Made by a program: the position numbers and the translations under genes. Of a stretch of DNA of 64,000 nucleotides, positions 42,099 to 52,308 are shown one piece after another. Origin of the DNA: Hyphomicrobiales bacterium. Its GTDB lineage: Bacteria; Pseudomonadota; Alphaproteobacteria; Rhizobiales; Rhizobiaceae. Numbering within the stretch: the first letter of the stretch is position 1; each line of letters starts with the position of its first letter. The stretch lies in the NCBI GenBank assembly GCA_900470805.1, contig UCCA01000034.1, positions 24,164 through 88,163 of the forward strand. Reading direction: 5' to 3'. Under the pieces are notes generated by a model that saw only the letters and a program-made list of their open reading frames with translations, had not been told where the DNA came from and did not search any database.

Positions 42099-43313
42099 TC
42101 AGGCGACGTGGCGGGCGAGGGCACAGCGCGACCACAGCGAGTGCAGGGCTTCGACCAGATGCTCGATATCGGCATCGGTGTGCAGCGGCGTCGGGGTGAT
42201 GCGCAGGCGCTCGGTCTTCACGGGCACCGTCGGATAATTGATCGGCTGCACGTAGACGCCGCAATTGTCGAGCAGCAGGTCCGAGATCCACTTGCACTTG
42301 GCGGCATCTCCCACCATCACAGGCACGATGTGGCTCGGGTTCGGCATATGAGGAATGCCGTTCTTGTCGAGCAGGGCGCGCAGCGTCTTCACTCGGTCCT
42401 GGTGACGGGCGCGCTCGAAGGGGCTGGCCTTCAGGTGCTGGATCGAGGCGACCGCACCGGCGGCAAGCGCCGGTGGCAGGGCGGTCGTGAAGATGAAGCC
42501 GGAGGCAAACGAGCGGATGAAGTCGCAGAGCGCCGTCGAGGCGGCGATGTACCCGCCCATGACGCCGAATGCCTTCCCGAGCGTGCCTTCGATGACAGTC
42601 AGGCGATCCATCAGGCCTTCGCGCTCGGCGATGCCGCCGCCGCGCGGGCCGTACATGCCGACTGCGTGCACTTCGTCGAGATAGGTCATGGCGCCGTACT
42701 TGTCGGCGAGGTCGCAGATTTCCTTGATCGGCGCGATGTCGCCATCCATCGAATAGACGGATTCGAAGGCGATCATCTTTGGCGCCTTCGGATCGGCAGC
42801 CGCAAGCTTGGCTTCCAGGTCCTGCAGGTCGTTGTGCTTCCAGATGACACGATCGCACTTGGCGTAGCGAATGCCCTCGATCATCGAGGCGTGGTTCAGC
42901 GCATCTGAGAAGATGATCATGCCGGGGATCTTGGCGCCGAGCGTGCCGAGGGCCGCCCAGTTCGAGACGTAACCCGAGGTGAACACAAGCGCCGATTCCT
43001 TGGCGTGGAGATCGGCAAGCTCACGCTCCAGCAGAACGTGGTAGTGGGTGGTGCCAGAAATATTCCGGGTGCCTCCCGCACCCGCGCCACAGTGATCGAT
43101 GGCGTTCTTCATCGCCTCGATCACCTTGGGGTTCTGGCCCATGCCGAGATAATCGTTGGAACACCAGACGGTCACGTCCTTCGGGCCATCCTGAGTGTGG
43201 CGCGTGGCGCGCGGAAAATTGCCGCGGTGTCGCTCGAGATCGGCGAACACACGATAGCGGCCTTCGGTGTGAAGGCCTTCCAGCTCGCTCTTGAAGAATG
43301 CTTCGAAATCCAT
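42099..43313 (-). CDS. hemA: 5-aminolevulinate synthase
   Basis: Makes 5-aminolevulinate from glycine and succinyl-CoA, the C4 route of heme and B12 precursors in alphaproteobacteria. The 404-residue PLP enzyme has the glycine-rich GAGAGGTRNISG, the PLP lysine K247 in EGTLGKAFGVMGG and the YLDEVHAVGMYG aspartate region. ATG at 43313 has GGAG nearby. Its presence fixes the window as alphaproteobacterial. Confidence 0.96.
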   Translation of the reverse strand: MDFEAFFKSELEGLHTEGRYRVFADLERHRGNFPRATRHTQDGPKDVTVWCSNDYLGMGQNPKVIEAMKNAIDHCGAGAGGTRNISGTTHYHVLLERELADLHAKESALVFTSGYVSNWAALGTLGAKIPGMIIFSDALNHASMIEGIRYAKCDRVIWKHNDLQDLEAKLAAADPKAPKMIAFESVYSMDGDIAPIKEICDLADKYGAMTYLDEVHAVGMYGPRGGGIAEREGLMDRLTVIEGTLGKAFGVMGGYIAASTALCDFIRSFASGFIFTTALPPALAAGAVASIQHLKASPFERARHQDRVKTLRALLDKNGIPHMPNPSHIVPVMVGDAAKCKWISDLLLDNCGVYVQPINYPTVPVKTERLRITPTPLHTDADIEHLVEALHSLWSRCALARHVA

Positions 43314-43669
43314 GTCATGCTCCAGTATCGTGCAGGCGTTTTCCGCCCATGGACGACTGCACGTCAACCCTTTTTGCCCGATTTAGCACCATGTGCGTCA
43401 AAAGGCCCATAGTTTTGAATTACTTTAATTTGAAATCGGATGCCTTGACCAGATCAAACCCGCATTGCAGCCATGCCATAAGATGCTTTCACCTGCTGCC
43501 ATTACCTCATGACGCGTCGCGACTTGATCGGTCGTATCAATATCGGGCAAAAATCCACGCGAAGACTGGACTGCCCGTTTTTGCGCCATAGTTTGCAGGC
43601 TAGGTTACGAAAAAGACAGGAATCAGGGACGGCCACCGCCCTACGGGCGACCAACCTCAGGAGTTATTG
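43314..43669. other. Divergent intergenic region upstream of hemA
   Basis: No gene is supported. A dyad TTGAT-N7-ATCAA (43524-43540) has the half-sites of FNR/FixK boxes, but the spacer is seven bases instead of four. The region from 43405 to 43450 is AT-rich. No clear -35/-10 pair for hemA was found. Confidence 0.3.
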
Positions 43670-43927
43670 ATGAAAAAGATTATTGCACTCGCCTTTATCG
43701 GCCTTTCGATCGCCAGTTGCACGCCGACCCAGCAGGGTGCGGGCATTGGCGCCGCATCGGGCGCCATCATCGGCGGCGCGGTCACCGGCAATGTTCGCGG
43801 TGCGGCTGTCGGCGCCGCCGTCGGCGGTGTGTCCGGCGCGCTGATCGGTCGGGTCTCCGAGCAGCCAGGCCAGTGCTACTATCGTGATGAGTACGGCCGC
43901 CGTTACATTGACGATTGCCGCGGCTAA
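43670..43927 (+). CDS. Glycine-zipper lipoprotein, 85 residues
   Basis: ATG at 43670 with ribosome site AGGAG six bases before. A lipobox LSIASC gives a lipoprotein, followed by a glycine-zipper stretch GAGIGAASGAIIGGAVTGN and a tail with two cysteines (GQCYYRDEYGR, DDCRG). Proteins of this kind (glycine zipper 2TM, OmpA-like) sit in the outer membrane. Monocistronic, with a strong terminator. Confidence 0.8.
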   Translation: MKKIIALAFIGLSIASCTPTQQGAGIGAASGAIIGGAVTGNVRGAAVGAAVGGVSGALIGRVSEQPGQCYYRDEYGRRYIDDCRG

Positions 43928-43949
43928 CATTGCCTCGAAAATGCGTTGG

Positions 43950-43976
43950 AATCCCGGGTCTCTTGCCCGGGATTTT
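43950..43976 (+). terminator. Terminator after the lipoprotein gene
   Basis: AATCCCGGG and CCCGGGATT around a seven-base loop, followed by a T-rich run. Confidence 0.85.
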
Positions 43977-44100
43977 GATTTTTTTCTGCTAAATCAGCAA
44001 TCAAGCGATTTAAAACGGTACACGAAAAGTGATTTTGCCGTTATGGTTGGCTCAGGCTGGGGGCTCAGAGCTTAATTCCAATGTAACCAAAAAGCGGCGG

Positions 44101-46029
44101 ATGCAGATCAGACGGACGGCACCGAAACCGGGTAATGCGTATCGGCGAGCAGGCATCGTGACAGCGGTCGCGGTGGTTACGGCATTGTCTCCGGCACTCG
44201 TGGCGGACGCCTACGCCTTCAAGCTCTTCGGAATAAATTTCTTCGGCAAGGACGATACGGACGCCAATCAGGTGCCCGATCCCATTCATTATGACGTGAC
44301 GCTGACCACCGACGCCGTCGACCCCGATCTCAAGGAAGCGCTGGAAAACAGCTCGCGTTTGGTGAGCGACAAGGAACAGCCGGTGTCGGGCGACCTCGGC
44401 GTCGTCGTCAAGGCGCGCGACGATCGCGAGCGCCTGATCGCAGCACTTTACGAGAAGTCGCGCTATGGCGGCGTCGTCACGATCACCGTGGATGGGCGAA
44501 ACCTTGACGACCTGCCGCCCAATCCGACATTCGATCGCTCGCGTCCGGTTCCTGTCAACGTCAGCGTCGCGGCAGGCCCCGTCTTCCACGTCCGCGAGGT
44601 GCAGTTTGGCGGCGATGCAGCCAATCTCAATCCGGCGGATTACGACCTGCAATCCGGTGCTTCGGCCGGGTCGCTGACCATTATCAAGGCCGGCGACAAG
44701 ATCGTCGAGCAGTTGAAGAGCGACGGCAGGCCGCTGGCAAAACTGACGACGCGCAAGGTCGTGGCCGATCATCGCACGGATACGGTCGATGTCGTTCTGG
44801 CTGCCGAGGGCGGTCCCGTCGCGCCGATCGGCACGGTCGGGGTTTCCGGTGCCAAGGCCGTGCGGTCCGATTTCATCGAGCGCTATTCCAGAATCAACAA
44901 GGGCGACCGCTACTCGCCGGAGGCGTTGCGCAAGGCCGGTGAGCGGCTGCGGGCGCTCGGGGTGTTTTCGAGCGTCACCATTCACGAGGGCGAACAGCTG
45001 GCCGGCGACGGCAGCCTGCCGATGACCATCGAGGTCTCGGAAGGCAAGCAGCGCTATCTCGGTGTCGGCGCGCAATATTCGACGATCGACGGCTTCGGCG
45101 TCAACGGCTACTGGGGCCACCGCAACCTGTTCGGCGCCGCCGAGGGACTGCGCATCGAGGGCGCCGTTGGGCGGCTCGGCGATGCAACGGCTCTGGGCGA
45201 TCTCGATTTTTCGGCGGGCATCACGTTCACCAAGCCCGGCGCCTTCGTGCCGTCGGGGACGCTGATCGCCAGCATCCTGGCCAAGACCGAAAATCCCGAT
45301 GCCTATAGCGCCAAGCTGGTGACGGCGTCGCTTGGGTATTCCTACGAGCTCAACGATCAGGACACGATCACCGGTGCGGGCGAAGTCAGCTGGGAAAAGG
45401 ATGATGACGCGTTCGGCGACAACACCTACCTGACGTTTGCCACGCCCTTCCAATTCGACCGCGATGCGCGTGACAACAAGCTCGACCCTACAAGCGGCTA
45501 CCGGGCGATGGCGAAGATCACGCCAAGCTACGAGGCCTATAACGGCACGCTCTTTACCGCCTTCGAAGGCTCGGTTTCCGGCTATTACGGCCTTGGCGCC
45601 GAGGACCGCATCGTGCTTGCCGGCAAGCTGTCGGCCGGGTTCCTGCTGGGTGCCGACAATCTAGAGAACATTCCGGCGACGCGACGGTTCTTTGCCGGCG
45701 GCGGCGGCTCGGTGCGCGGCTACGGCTACCAGGAAATCTCGCCCTACAATGCGGCCAACGAGGCCACGGGCGGCGCTTCCTTCATGACGGCGTCGTTCGA
45801 AACCCGCGTGAAGGTTACCGACACGATCGGCATCGTGCCGTTTATCGATGTCGGGGTGGTCTCCGCCGATGTTGCGCCCGAATTCTCCGATATCAGGGCA
45901 GGCGCCGGCATCGGTCTTCGCTATGCCACGCCGTTCGGCCCGATCAGGCTTGATTTCGCCGTTCCACTCAACAAGTTCGAAGGCGGGACGGATTACGGCA
46001 TCTACGCCGGTATCGGCCAGTCGTTCTAA
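44101..46029 (+). CDS. tamA: Outer-membrane assembly protein TamA
   Basis: BamA-related outer-membrane protein of the TAM module that helps insert autotransporters and other proteins. From ATG 44101 the 642-residue protein has a signal sequence, POTRA domains (about 70-330), and a C-terminal 16-strand barrel with the RRFFAGGGGSVRGYGYQ motif at the turn and a terminal phenylalanine (GIGQSF). The frame is open back to 44029, but the added residues have no ribosome site. TamB follows after 66 bases. Confidence 0.92.
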   Translation: MQIRRTAPKPGNAYRRAGIVTAVAVVTALSPALVADAYAFKLFGINFFGKDDTDANQVPDPIHYDVTLTTDAVDPDLKEALENSSRLVSDKEQPVSGDLGVVVKARDDRERLIAALYEKSRYGGVVTITVDGRNLDDLPPNPTFDRSRPVPVNVSVAAGPVFHVREVQFGGDAANLNPADYDLQSGASAGSLTIIKAGDKIVEQLKSDGRPLAKLTTRKVVADHRTDTVDVVLAAEGGPVAPIGTVGVSGAKAVRSDFIERYSRINKGDRYSPEALRKAGERLRALGVFSSVTIHEGEQLAGDGSLPMTIEVSEGKQRYLGVGAQYSTIDGFGVNGYWGHRNLFGAAEGLRIEGAVGRLGDATALGDLDFSAGITFTKPGAFVPSGTLIASILAKTENPDAYSAKLVTASLGYSYELNDQDTITGAGEVSWEKDDDAFGDNTYLTFATPFQFDRDARDNKLDPTSGYRAMAKITPSYEAYNGTLFTAFEGSVSGYYGLGAEDRIVLAGKLSAGFLLGADNLENIPATRRFFAGGGGSVRGYGYQEISPYNAANEATGGASFMTASFETRVKVTDTIGIVPFIDVGVVSADVAPEFSDIRAGAGIGLRYATPFGPIRLDFAVPLNKFEGGTDYGIYAGIGQSF

Positions 46030-46095
46030 CCAGGTTCAGGCTCGCAGGTCGTTTGACCGGGAGCCTTGCAGAAAAACGGGATAAGATCCGGGTCC

Positions 46096-49000
46096 ATGCT
46101 CATGCTGACGAACATCTCCAAGTGGATTGCACGGGTTGCCGGTTATGGCGCCGGCGTTCTGGTGATCCTGCTTGCCGTGGCGATCGGCATTTTCGGCTTT
46201 ACGTCCTTCGGCGCCCGCGTCGTCGTCGACAAGGTGGCCTCGATCATCTCCAACCGCGACATGACGGTTCGCGTGCTGGAGCCGCAGGGTCTGCTGACGG
46301 GTGGGCTGAGTGCCAGCCGCATCGTGCTGTCGGACACGCGCGGCACCTTCGCCGATATCGACGGCCTGTCGATCAACTGGAACCCGCTGGCTCTCCTCAC
46401 CGGCCGCTTCCACGCAACCCGTGTCGAAGCCGACGCCATCCGTGTGCTGCGTAAGCCGGTGCGTACATTGCCGTCGCGGCCGCAGGTCGAAGGCGAAGAG
46501 AGCGGCGGCTTCTCGCTGCCGGTCAAGATCGACGTCGATGCGATCGCGCTGCCGCAGATCAGCCTGTCGCAATCGCTGATCGGGCGGGCATTCACACTGT
46601 CGGCGGATGGCAGCGTGCGCGCCGACAATACCGGCGGCGACGCCAACATCACCATACGCCGGCACGACGTTCCGGACGCCAGGCTGACCGCCGATGTCGC
46701 CTTCCTGCCTGAAAACAGCCAGCTGCGGGTCAAGGCGAAGCTCAACGAGCCGAAGGGCGGCCTGCTCGCCGGCGTGCTGGCGCTGCCCGACAACCCGGCC
46801 ATGGAGATCAGCCTCGACGGCAATGGACCGATTTCGGACTGGAAGGCCAAGCTGCAGGCGTCGCTCGACGGCCAGCAGCGCGCCGCCATCGAGGCGCACC
46901 ACACGCTGACGCCGGATCGGCTTCTGCATCACGTCGATATCAAGGGCGGCGGCGACCTGAGCTCGCTGATGCCGGCGGCATTCCGGCCGCTGTTTGCCGG
47001 CCAGACCAACATCGATCTGGCCGCGAATTTCGACAACGCCGGCAAGATCGACATCCAGACCGGCAACGTGGCGACCGGTGCTGTGGTCATCGCCGCGTCG
47101 GGCACGCTCGATCCCAAGGGCAAGAACAGCCTCAACGCCAACCTGCTCGGCACCTCTGGGCCGGTGGATTTCCGCTGGCCGCTCGATGGCGGCGATGCGC
47201 GCTTCATGATCTCCGGCGTCAACCTCGCCCTGACGGGCGATGCCAAGGCGTCGCGGCTCAATCTCAGCGCCTCGCTGGACAGTGCCGTCGTGCCGCAGGC
47301 GACGATCGGCAATGTGAAGCTGACGGCCAAGAGCGATAATTTCAACCTCAGCGGCCGGGCGGGCGCGGTGCAGATCCGCCTTGTGGCCGGCGACATGACC
47401 TTCGCCAATCCTGATGTGAACAGGGCCGTGCAGGGACCGGTGACGATCGCGCTGCCGCTGCAGATCTCGCCGACGGCGATCGGCTTCAATGGCGCGACGA
47501 TCGAAAGCGCGTCCGCCAATGCCAGCCTCAACGGCGCCTACCAGCTGACCGACAATTCGCTGACCGGCAATGCCAAGCTGACCATCGAGCCACCGGCGAT
47601 GCCGCCGGCCGTGGCGGCGCGGTTTACGGCGCCGGTGACGATCGAGACGCAGGTGGCGGGGACGATCCCCTCGAAGATCAACCTGTCTAACCTCAGCATC
47701 AAATCCGATCTGACCGTGGCAACCGGCAATGTCGTGCTCGACGGATCGACGCTGGACGCGGCTCTCAACGGCCGGCTGGTCGATGTGCAGAAGCTGCTCG
47801 ACAAGGCCAAGGGCGAGGTCGGCTACGCGCTGACGGCCAAGGGTGATCTCTCGGCGCTGGCGGTATCTGCCAACGTCAAAGCGCCGGCGCTCGACATGGC
47901 CGGGCGCGCGATCAGCGATCTCAACGTGTCGCTCACCGGTACAGCCGATCCGAACGCGCCGAAGGCACAGCTGACGGCGACCGGCAAGATTGACGGCCAG
48001 ACGATCGATATCGGCGCCGATATCCTGCAGCAGGACGGCGTGACATCGCTGCCGTCGATCAAGGCCAATGTCGGCAGCAACACATTGAACGGCCATGTGG
48101 CGCTCTCGCAGACATTTGCTCCGACCGGCGCGCTGACCTTCGATCTCCCCGATCTCGGATTGCTGGCGGCGCTGGGCGAACAGCAGGCGGAGGGCGATCT
48201 CAAGGGCTCGCTCGACATCTCCGACGACGACGGCAAGATCGGGCTGAAGATCGCCGCGACCGGCAGCGGCCTGAAGCAGGGCAACTTCGCGATCGTCAGC
48301 CCCAATATCGACGTCACGGTGACGGATCTGAAGGCGTTTGCCGCAACCGGTGCGATCAAGGCCGACGAAGTGGCATCGGGGACCAACAAGGTGGACAGCC
48401 TTGCGCTGAATTTCACCCAGCAGCAGAACCGCACCAATTTCAACCTCGACGGTTACTACGATGACCATCCGCTGACGGCGGCCGGTGGAGTAGAGACAAA
48501 TGCCGGGACGACGCTGGTCCAGCTCCAGCGTTTTTCCGCCAAGCCGTACGATATTCCCGTCGATCTCTCGGCGCCATCGGAACTGTCGATCAGCGGCGGC
48601 ACGGTGACGCTCAACGGGCTGGGTCTCAAGACCGGCGATGGCACGGTCAGCGTTACCGGTTCGGCTGGGGGGTCGCTCAATATCGACGGCGTGATCAAGG
48701 ATCTGCCGGCAAGCCTGGCGAACAGTTTCGTGCCGGATCTTGAGGCGGCGGGTGCGATCTCCGGCAAGTTTGCGGTCTCAGGCACGCCGGCCGCGCCGAT
48801 TGCCGATTTCACGCTCGACTGGAAGAACGCGGCCACCAGCCAGACCAAGGGCGCCGGCCTTTCGGCGCTCGCCATCGGCGCCAGCGGCAAGTTCGCCGAC
48901 AACAGGCTCGATTTCCAGACCGATCTCAGCGGCAAGGGCGGCGTGTCGCTGAAGGCTGCCGGCAATTTCGTCACCGCCGGGCCGAACGCACAGTCGTTGC

Positions 49001-52000
49001 AGGCCGATGCCGATATCGTCAACATTCCGGCAGGGCTGGCGAACGCTTTCGTTCCGGGTCTTAACGCCGAGGGCGCGATATCAGGCAGCGTCACCGCTTC
49101 CGGCAAGCTGCCGGCGCCGGCGCTCGATTTCAAACTGAACTGGAAGAATGCCGCGACCAGCCAGACCCGGACCGCCAGGCTCACCGGGCTCGGGCTGACG
49201 GCGAGCGGCAAGCTTGAAAACAATGTGCTGAATTTCAGCGCCAGTGCCGGCGGCAGCGGCGGCTTGGCGATCAAGGCCGGCGGCAGCTTCGTCGTGGCCG
49301 GCAACGATGCGCAGACGCTGAAGGTTGACGGCAGCCTTGCCAACATTCCGGCCGCGCTGGCCAACAGTTTCGTTCCCGATCTGGCGGCGCAGGGGATGAT
49401 TTCTGGCACGTTCGGCGCAACAGGCAAGCTGCCGAAGCCGATCGCCGACTTCCAACTCAACTGGAAGGATGCCGTCACCAGCCAGACCAAGGCTGCCGGG
49501 CTCTCCGGGCTGGCGCTCGCCGCCAATGGCAAGTTTGCCGACAACCGGCTGGATTTCGATACGGCGGTCTCGGCCAATGGCGGCATGGACGTCAAGGCGA
49601 GCGGCAACGTCACGCTTGCCGGATCCGCTGTCAGCGACCTGAAGGTGGATGCGACGCTGGCACAGGTGCCGGCGAGCCTGGCGAACGGTTTCGTTGCGGG
49701 GCTGGGCGCCAGCGGCACGATATCGGGCACGGCCTCGGCAACGGGGACGCTGCAGCAGCCGAACGCGAATTTCGACCTCGCCTGGAAGGACGTGGCGACT
49801 GCCCAGACGAAGGCCGCCAAGCTTCCTGCCATGGCATTGGCGCTGAAGGGCACACTGGTCGACAAGGCGCTTGATTTCACCACCAGACTGGACGGGCAGG
49901 CCGGGGCCGCGCTGCAGGCGGCGGGCAAGGTCGGGCTGGAAGGCTTCAAGCCGACGACGATCGAGGCCAATGCGACGCTCGACAATCTGCCGGCGGCCCT
50001 GGTCAGCAGCTTCGTCCCCAATCTCGATGCCGGCGGCATGATCTCGGGCACGGCCAAGGTCTCAGGCGCGCTGCCGCTTCCCGCGGTCGATTTCAAGGTC
50101 AACTGGGCGAATGCGACGACGCGGCAGACCAAGAGCGCCAACCTTCCGGCGCTGGGTCTCGATGCGACGGGCCGGTTCGCCGACAACAGGATCGATTTCG
50201 ACGCCAATCTCGCCAGCAACAGCAAGACGCTGCTGAAGGCGAAGGGCAATGCCGCGCTGAATGGCGCGAATGTGCAGGGCCTGTCGGTCAATGCCGATAT
50301 CACGGACCTGCCGGCGAGCCTTGCCAACGGCTTCGTGCCGGGGCTGGGCGCCGAGGGGACGATTTCGGGAACGGCCAAGACTTCGGGGCCGCCTGCCAAT
50401 CCCGTCATCGACTTCAATCTGGACTGGAAGAACGCGGCGACGTCGCAGACGCGGGCGTCGGGCGTCGGGGCACTGTCGGCCAATGCGGCCGGCAAGCTTG
50501 CCGACAACAAGGTCGATTTCACCGCGACGCTCAGTGGCGGCGCGGCCCTGAAGGCGACGGGCAGCTACGTCATCGTGGGCGCCAACGCGCAGACGCTCGG
50601 CGTCAAGGCCGACATCGCGAACCTCCCTGCCGGGCTTGCCAACGCCTTCGTGCCGGGACTTGCCGCCGAAGGCACCATCACCGGAACGGTCGGCGCATCG
50701 GGCAGGCTGCCGATGCCTGACGTCGATTTCAAGCTCGACTGGCGCAACGCCGCGACCAGCCAGACCAAGGGCGCCGGCATCTCTGCGCTCTCGATCGGCG
50801 CCAACGGCAAGCTTGCTGGAGGCCGGCTGACCATCGACACCACTGTAACGGGCGATGCCGGCCTGTCGCTGAAGGGCGGCGGCAGCCTCGCCATTGCGGG
50901 CAACCGGGCGCTCGACCTGCGCTTCACCGGCAACCTGCCGTTCGCGGTGCTCGGAGCGCAGCTGGCGGCGCAGGGGCTGACGGCCGATGGCACCGCCAAT
51001 TTCAACCTGCAGGTCGGAGGCACGGCTGCCGCACCCGTGATCAACGGGACTATCACCACCAACGGGGCCAAGATCGTCGACGTCCGCCGCAATCTGGCGA
51101 TCAACAGCCTGACGGCCGATATCCGCTTCAACGGGCAGCAGGCGGTGATCTCGCGCCTCACCGGGCAACTCGCCAGCGGCGGCAGCATTTCGGTGACTGG
51201 TAATGTCGGCATCCAGCCGGCATCGAACTTCCCGGCCAATATCGACATCAAGCTCGACAAGGCCGTCTATGTCGATGGCACGCTTGTGGTCGCCACGGTG
51301 GACGGGACGATCGGCCTGCGCGGGCCGCTCACCGCCAATCCGACGCTGAACGGCAAGCTCAGGCTCGACAAGGCATCGATCACGGTGCCGGAAAAGCTGC
51401 CGACCTCGCTGCGTGAAGTCGATATCCGCCACGTGAATGCGCCGAAGGCGGTGCTGGCACAGATCCGGGACACGACGCCGGAAGGCGCGCGCGGCAAGTC
51501 GAACACGATCAATCTCGATATCCAGCTCGATGCCCCGTCGCAGATCTTCGTGCGCGGGCGCGGCATCGATGCGGAGCTCGGCGGCAGCGTGACGATCCGT
51601 GGCACGGCCTCGGTGCCTGTCGTCTCCGGCGGCTTCACCATGCGGCGCGGGCGCCTGACCATCCTGAACCGGCGGCTGGACTTCTCCGACAAGAGCCGCA
51701 TCACCTTTGCCGGCGACCTGACGCCGGCGCTGCAGATGGCGGCGACCTCGACCTCGGGCACGACAACGCTGACCGTCGATGTCGCCGGGCTAGCCACCGA
51801 TCCGGCCATCACCTTCTCGTCGTCTCCGGCTCTGCCGCAGGATGAAGTGCTGGCGCAGCTGATCTTCGGGCAGTCGATGTCAAAGCTTTCGGCAATCCAG
51901 ATCGCCCAGCTTGCCGATGCCGTCGGCCAGCTGGCCGGCGGGCGCTCGACCTCGCTGTTCCAGGGCCTGCGCAACCAGCTTGGCGTCGATGACTTCGATA

Positions 52001-52203
52001 TCAGCACCGATGCCAACGGCCAGACCAATGTCGGCGTCGGCCGCTATCTCAACGAGCGGACGTATCTGGAACTGCAGCAGAACACCAAGGATGGCGCCAA
52101 GGCGATCATCAATCTCGATGTCGGGCGTGGGGTGAAGCTGCGCGGCGCGGCGGGCGCGAACGGCGCGGGTGAGGCCGGCGTGGTGTATGAGCACGAGTAT
52201 TGA
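46096..52203 (+). CDS. tamB: Translocation and assembly module protein TamB
   Basis: Inner-membrane-anchored partner of TamA, with a long hydrophobic groove (AsmA-like) spanning the periplasm. From ATG 46096 it is 2035 residues, well above the roughly 1260 of E. coli TamB. It has one N-terminal helix (about 16-38), long beta-rich repeats, and the C-terminal TamB domain (about 1650-2035) ending EAGVVYEHEY. Residues about 870-1613 are seven tandem copies of a 107-residue unit. ATG at 46102 is an alternative start; a TTG upstream is weak. Confidence 0.92.
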   Translation: MLMLTNISKWIARVAGYGAGVLVILLAVAIGIFGFTSFGARVVVDKVASIISNRDMTVRVLEPQGLLTGGLSASRIVLSDTRGTFADIDGLSINWNPLALLTGRFHATRVEADAIRVLRKPVRTLPSRPQVEGEESGGFSLPVKIDVDAIALPQISLSQSLIGRAFTLSADGSVRADNTGGDANITIRRHDVPDARLTADVAFLPENSQLRVKAKLNEPKGGLLAGVLALPDNPAMEISLDGNGPISDWKAKLQASLDGQQRAAIEAHHTLTPDRLLHHVDIKGGGDLSSLMPAAFRPLFAGQTNIDLAANFDNAGKIDIQTGNVATGAVVIAASGTLDPKGKNSLNANLLGTSGPVDFRWPLDGGDARFMISGVNLALTGDAKASRLNLSASLDSAVVPQATIGNVKLTAKSDNFNLSGRAGAVQIRLVAGDMTFANPDVNRAVQGPVTIALPLQISPTAIGFNGATIESASANASLNGAYQLTDNSLTGNAKLTIEPPAMPPAVAARFTAPVTIETQVAGTIPSKINLSNLSIKSDLTVATGNVVLDGSTLDAALNGRLVDVQKLLDKAKGEVGYALTAKGDLSALAVSANVKAPALDMAGRAISDLNVSLTGTADPNAPKAQLTATGKIDGQTIDIGADILQQDGVTSLPSIKANVGSNTLNGHVALSQTFAPTGALTFDLPDLGLLAALGEQQAEGDLKGSLDISDDDGKIGLKIAATGSGLKQGNFAIVSPNIDVTVTDLKAFAATGAIKADEVASGTNKVDSLALNFTQQQNRTNFNLDGYYDDHPLTAAGGVETNAGTTLVQLQRFSAKPYDIPVDLSAPSELSISGGTVTLNGLGLKTGDGTVSVTGSAGGSLNIDGVIKDLPASLANSFVPDLEAAGAISGKFAVSGTPAAPIADFTLDWKNAATSQTKGAGLSALAIGASGKFADNRLDFQTDLSGKGGVSLKAAGNFVTAGPNAQSLQADADIVNIPAGLANAFVPGLNAEGAISGSVTASGKLPAPALDFKLNWKNAATSQTRTARLTGLGLTASGKLENNVLNFSASAGGSGGLAIKAGGSFVVAGNDAQTLKVDGSLANIPAALANSFVPDLAAQGMISGTFGATGKLPKPIADFQLNWKDAVTSQTKAAGLSGLALAANGKFADNRLDFDTAVSANGGMDVKASGNVTLAGSAVSDLKVDATLAQVPASLANGFVAGLGASGTISGTASATGTLQQPNANFDLAWKDVATAQTKAAKLPAMALALKGTLVDKALDFTTRLDGQAGAALQAAGKVGLEGFKPTTIEANATLDNLPAALVSSFVPNLDAGGMISGTAKVSGALPLPAVDFKVNWANATTRQTKSANLPALGLDATGRFADNRIDFDANLASNSKTLLKAKGNAALNGANVQGLSVNADITDLPASLANGFVPGLGAEGTISGTAKTSGPPANPVIDFNLDWKNAATSQTRASGVGALSANAAGKLADNKVDFTATLSGGAALKATGSYVIVGANAQTLGVKADIANLPAGLANAFVPGLAAEGTITGTVGASGRLPMPDVDFKLDWRNAATSQTKGAGISALSIGANGKLAGGRLTIDTTVTGDAGLSLKGGGSLAIAGNRALDLRFTGNLPFAVLGAQLAAQGLTADGTANFNLQVGGTAAAPVINGTITTNGAKIVDVRRNLAINSLTADIRFNGQQAVISRLTGQLASGGSISVTGNVGIQPASNFPANIDIKLDKAVYVDGTLVVATVDGTIGLRGPLTANPTLNGKLRLDKASITVPEKLPTSLREVDIRHVNAPKAVLAQIRDTTPEGARGKSNTINLDIQLDAPSQIFVRGRGIDAELGGSVTIRGTASVPVVSGGFTMRRGRLTILNRRLDFSDKSRITFAGDLTPALQMAATSTSGTTTLTVDVAGLATDPAITFSSSPALPQDEVLAQLIFGQSMSKLSAIQIAQLADAVGQLAGGRSTSLFQGLRNQLGVDDFDISTDANGQTNVGVGRYLNERTYLELQQNTKDGAKAIINLDVGRGVKLRGAAGANGAGEAGVVYEHEY
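48703..50934 (+). repeat. Seven tandem 107-residue coding repeats in tamB
   Basis: Units begin with a LPASLANSFVPDL-like phrase at 48703, 49024, 49345, 49666, 49987 and 50308 (each exactly 321 bases apart), then 50623, with a degenerate eighth at 50935. Each contains a WKNAATSQT block and a GKFADNRLDF block. Confidence 0.9.
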
Positions 52204-52214
52204 GCGGGGCGATC

Positions 52215-52238
52215 GTCCGCTTTCGGCCCGAAGCGGAC
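52215..52238 (+). terminator. Hairpin after tamB
   Basis: GTCCGCTT-N8-AAGCGGAC, perfect 8-bp arms, 12 bases after the tamB stop. Confidence 0.6.
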
Positions 52239-52308
52239 TACAGCACTTCCCGAGCACTGTAGGGCTCATCCTAGGGTACAACCGAAAAAATGAAGCCAAT
52301 TATTCACC

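Noticed and set aside
46036..48468. An 810-codon open frame opposite tamB, and similar long frames opposite tamB at 48456-50522
   Set aside because: Antisense shadows of a highly biased repetitive gene; the amino acid composition is Arg/His/Asp-rich without domains.
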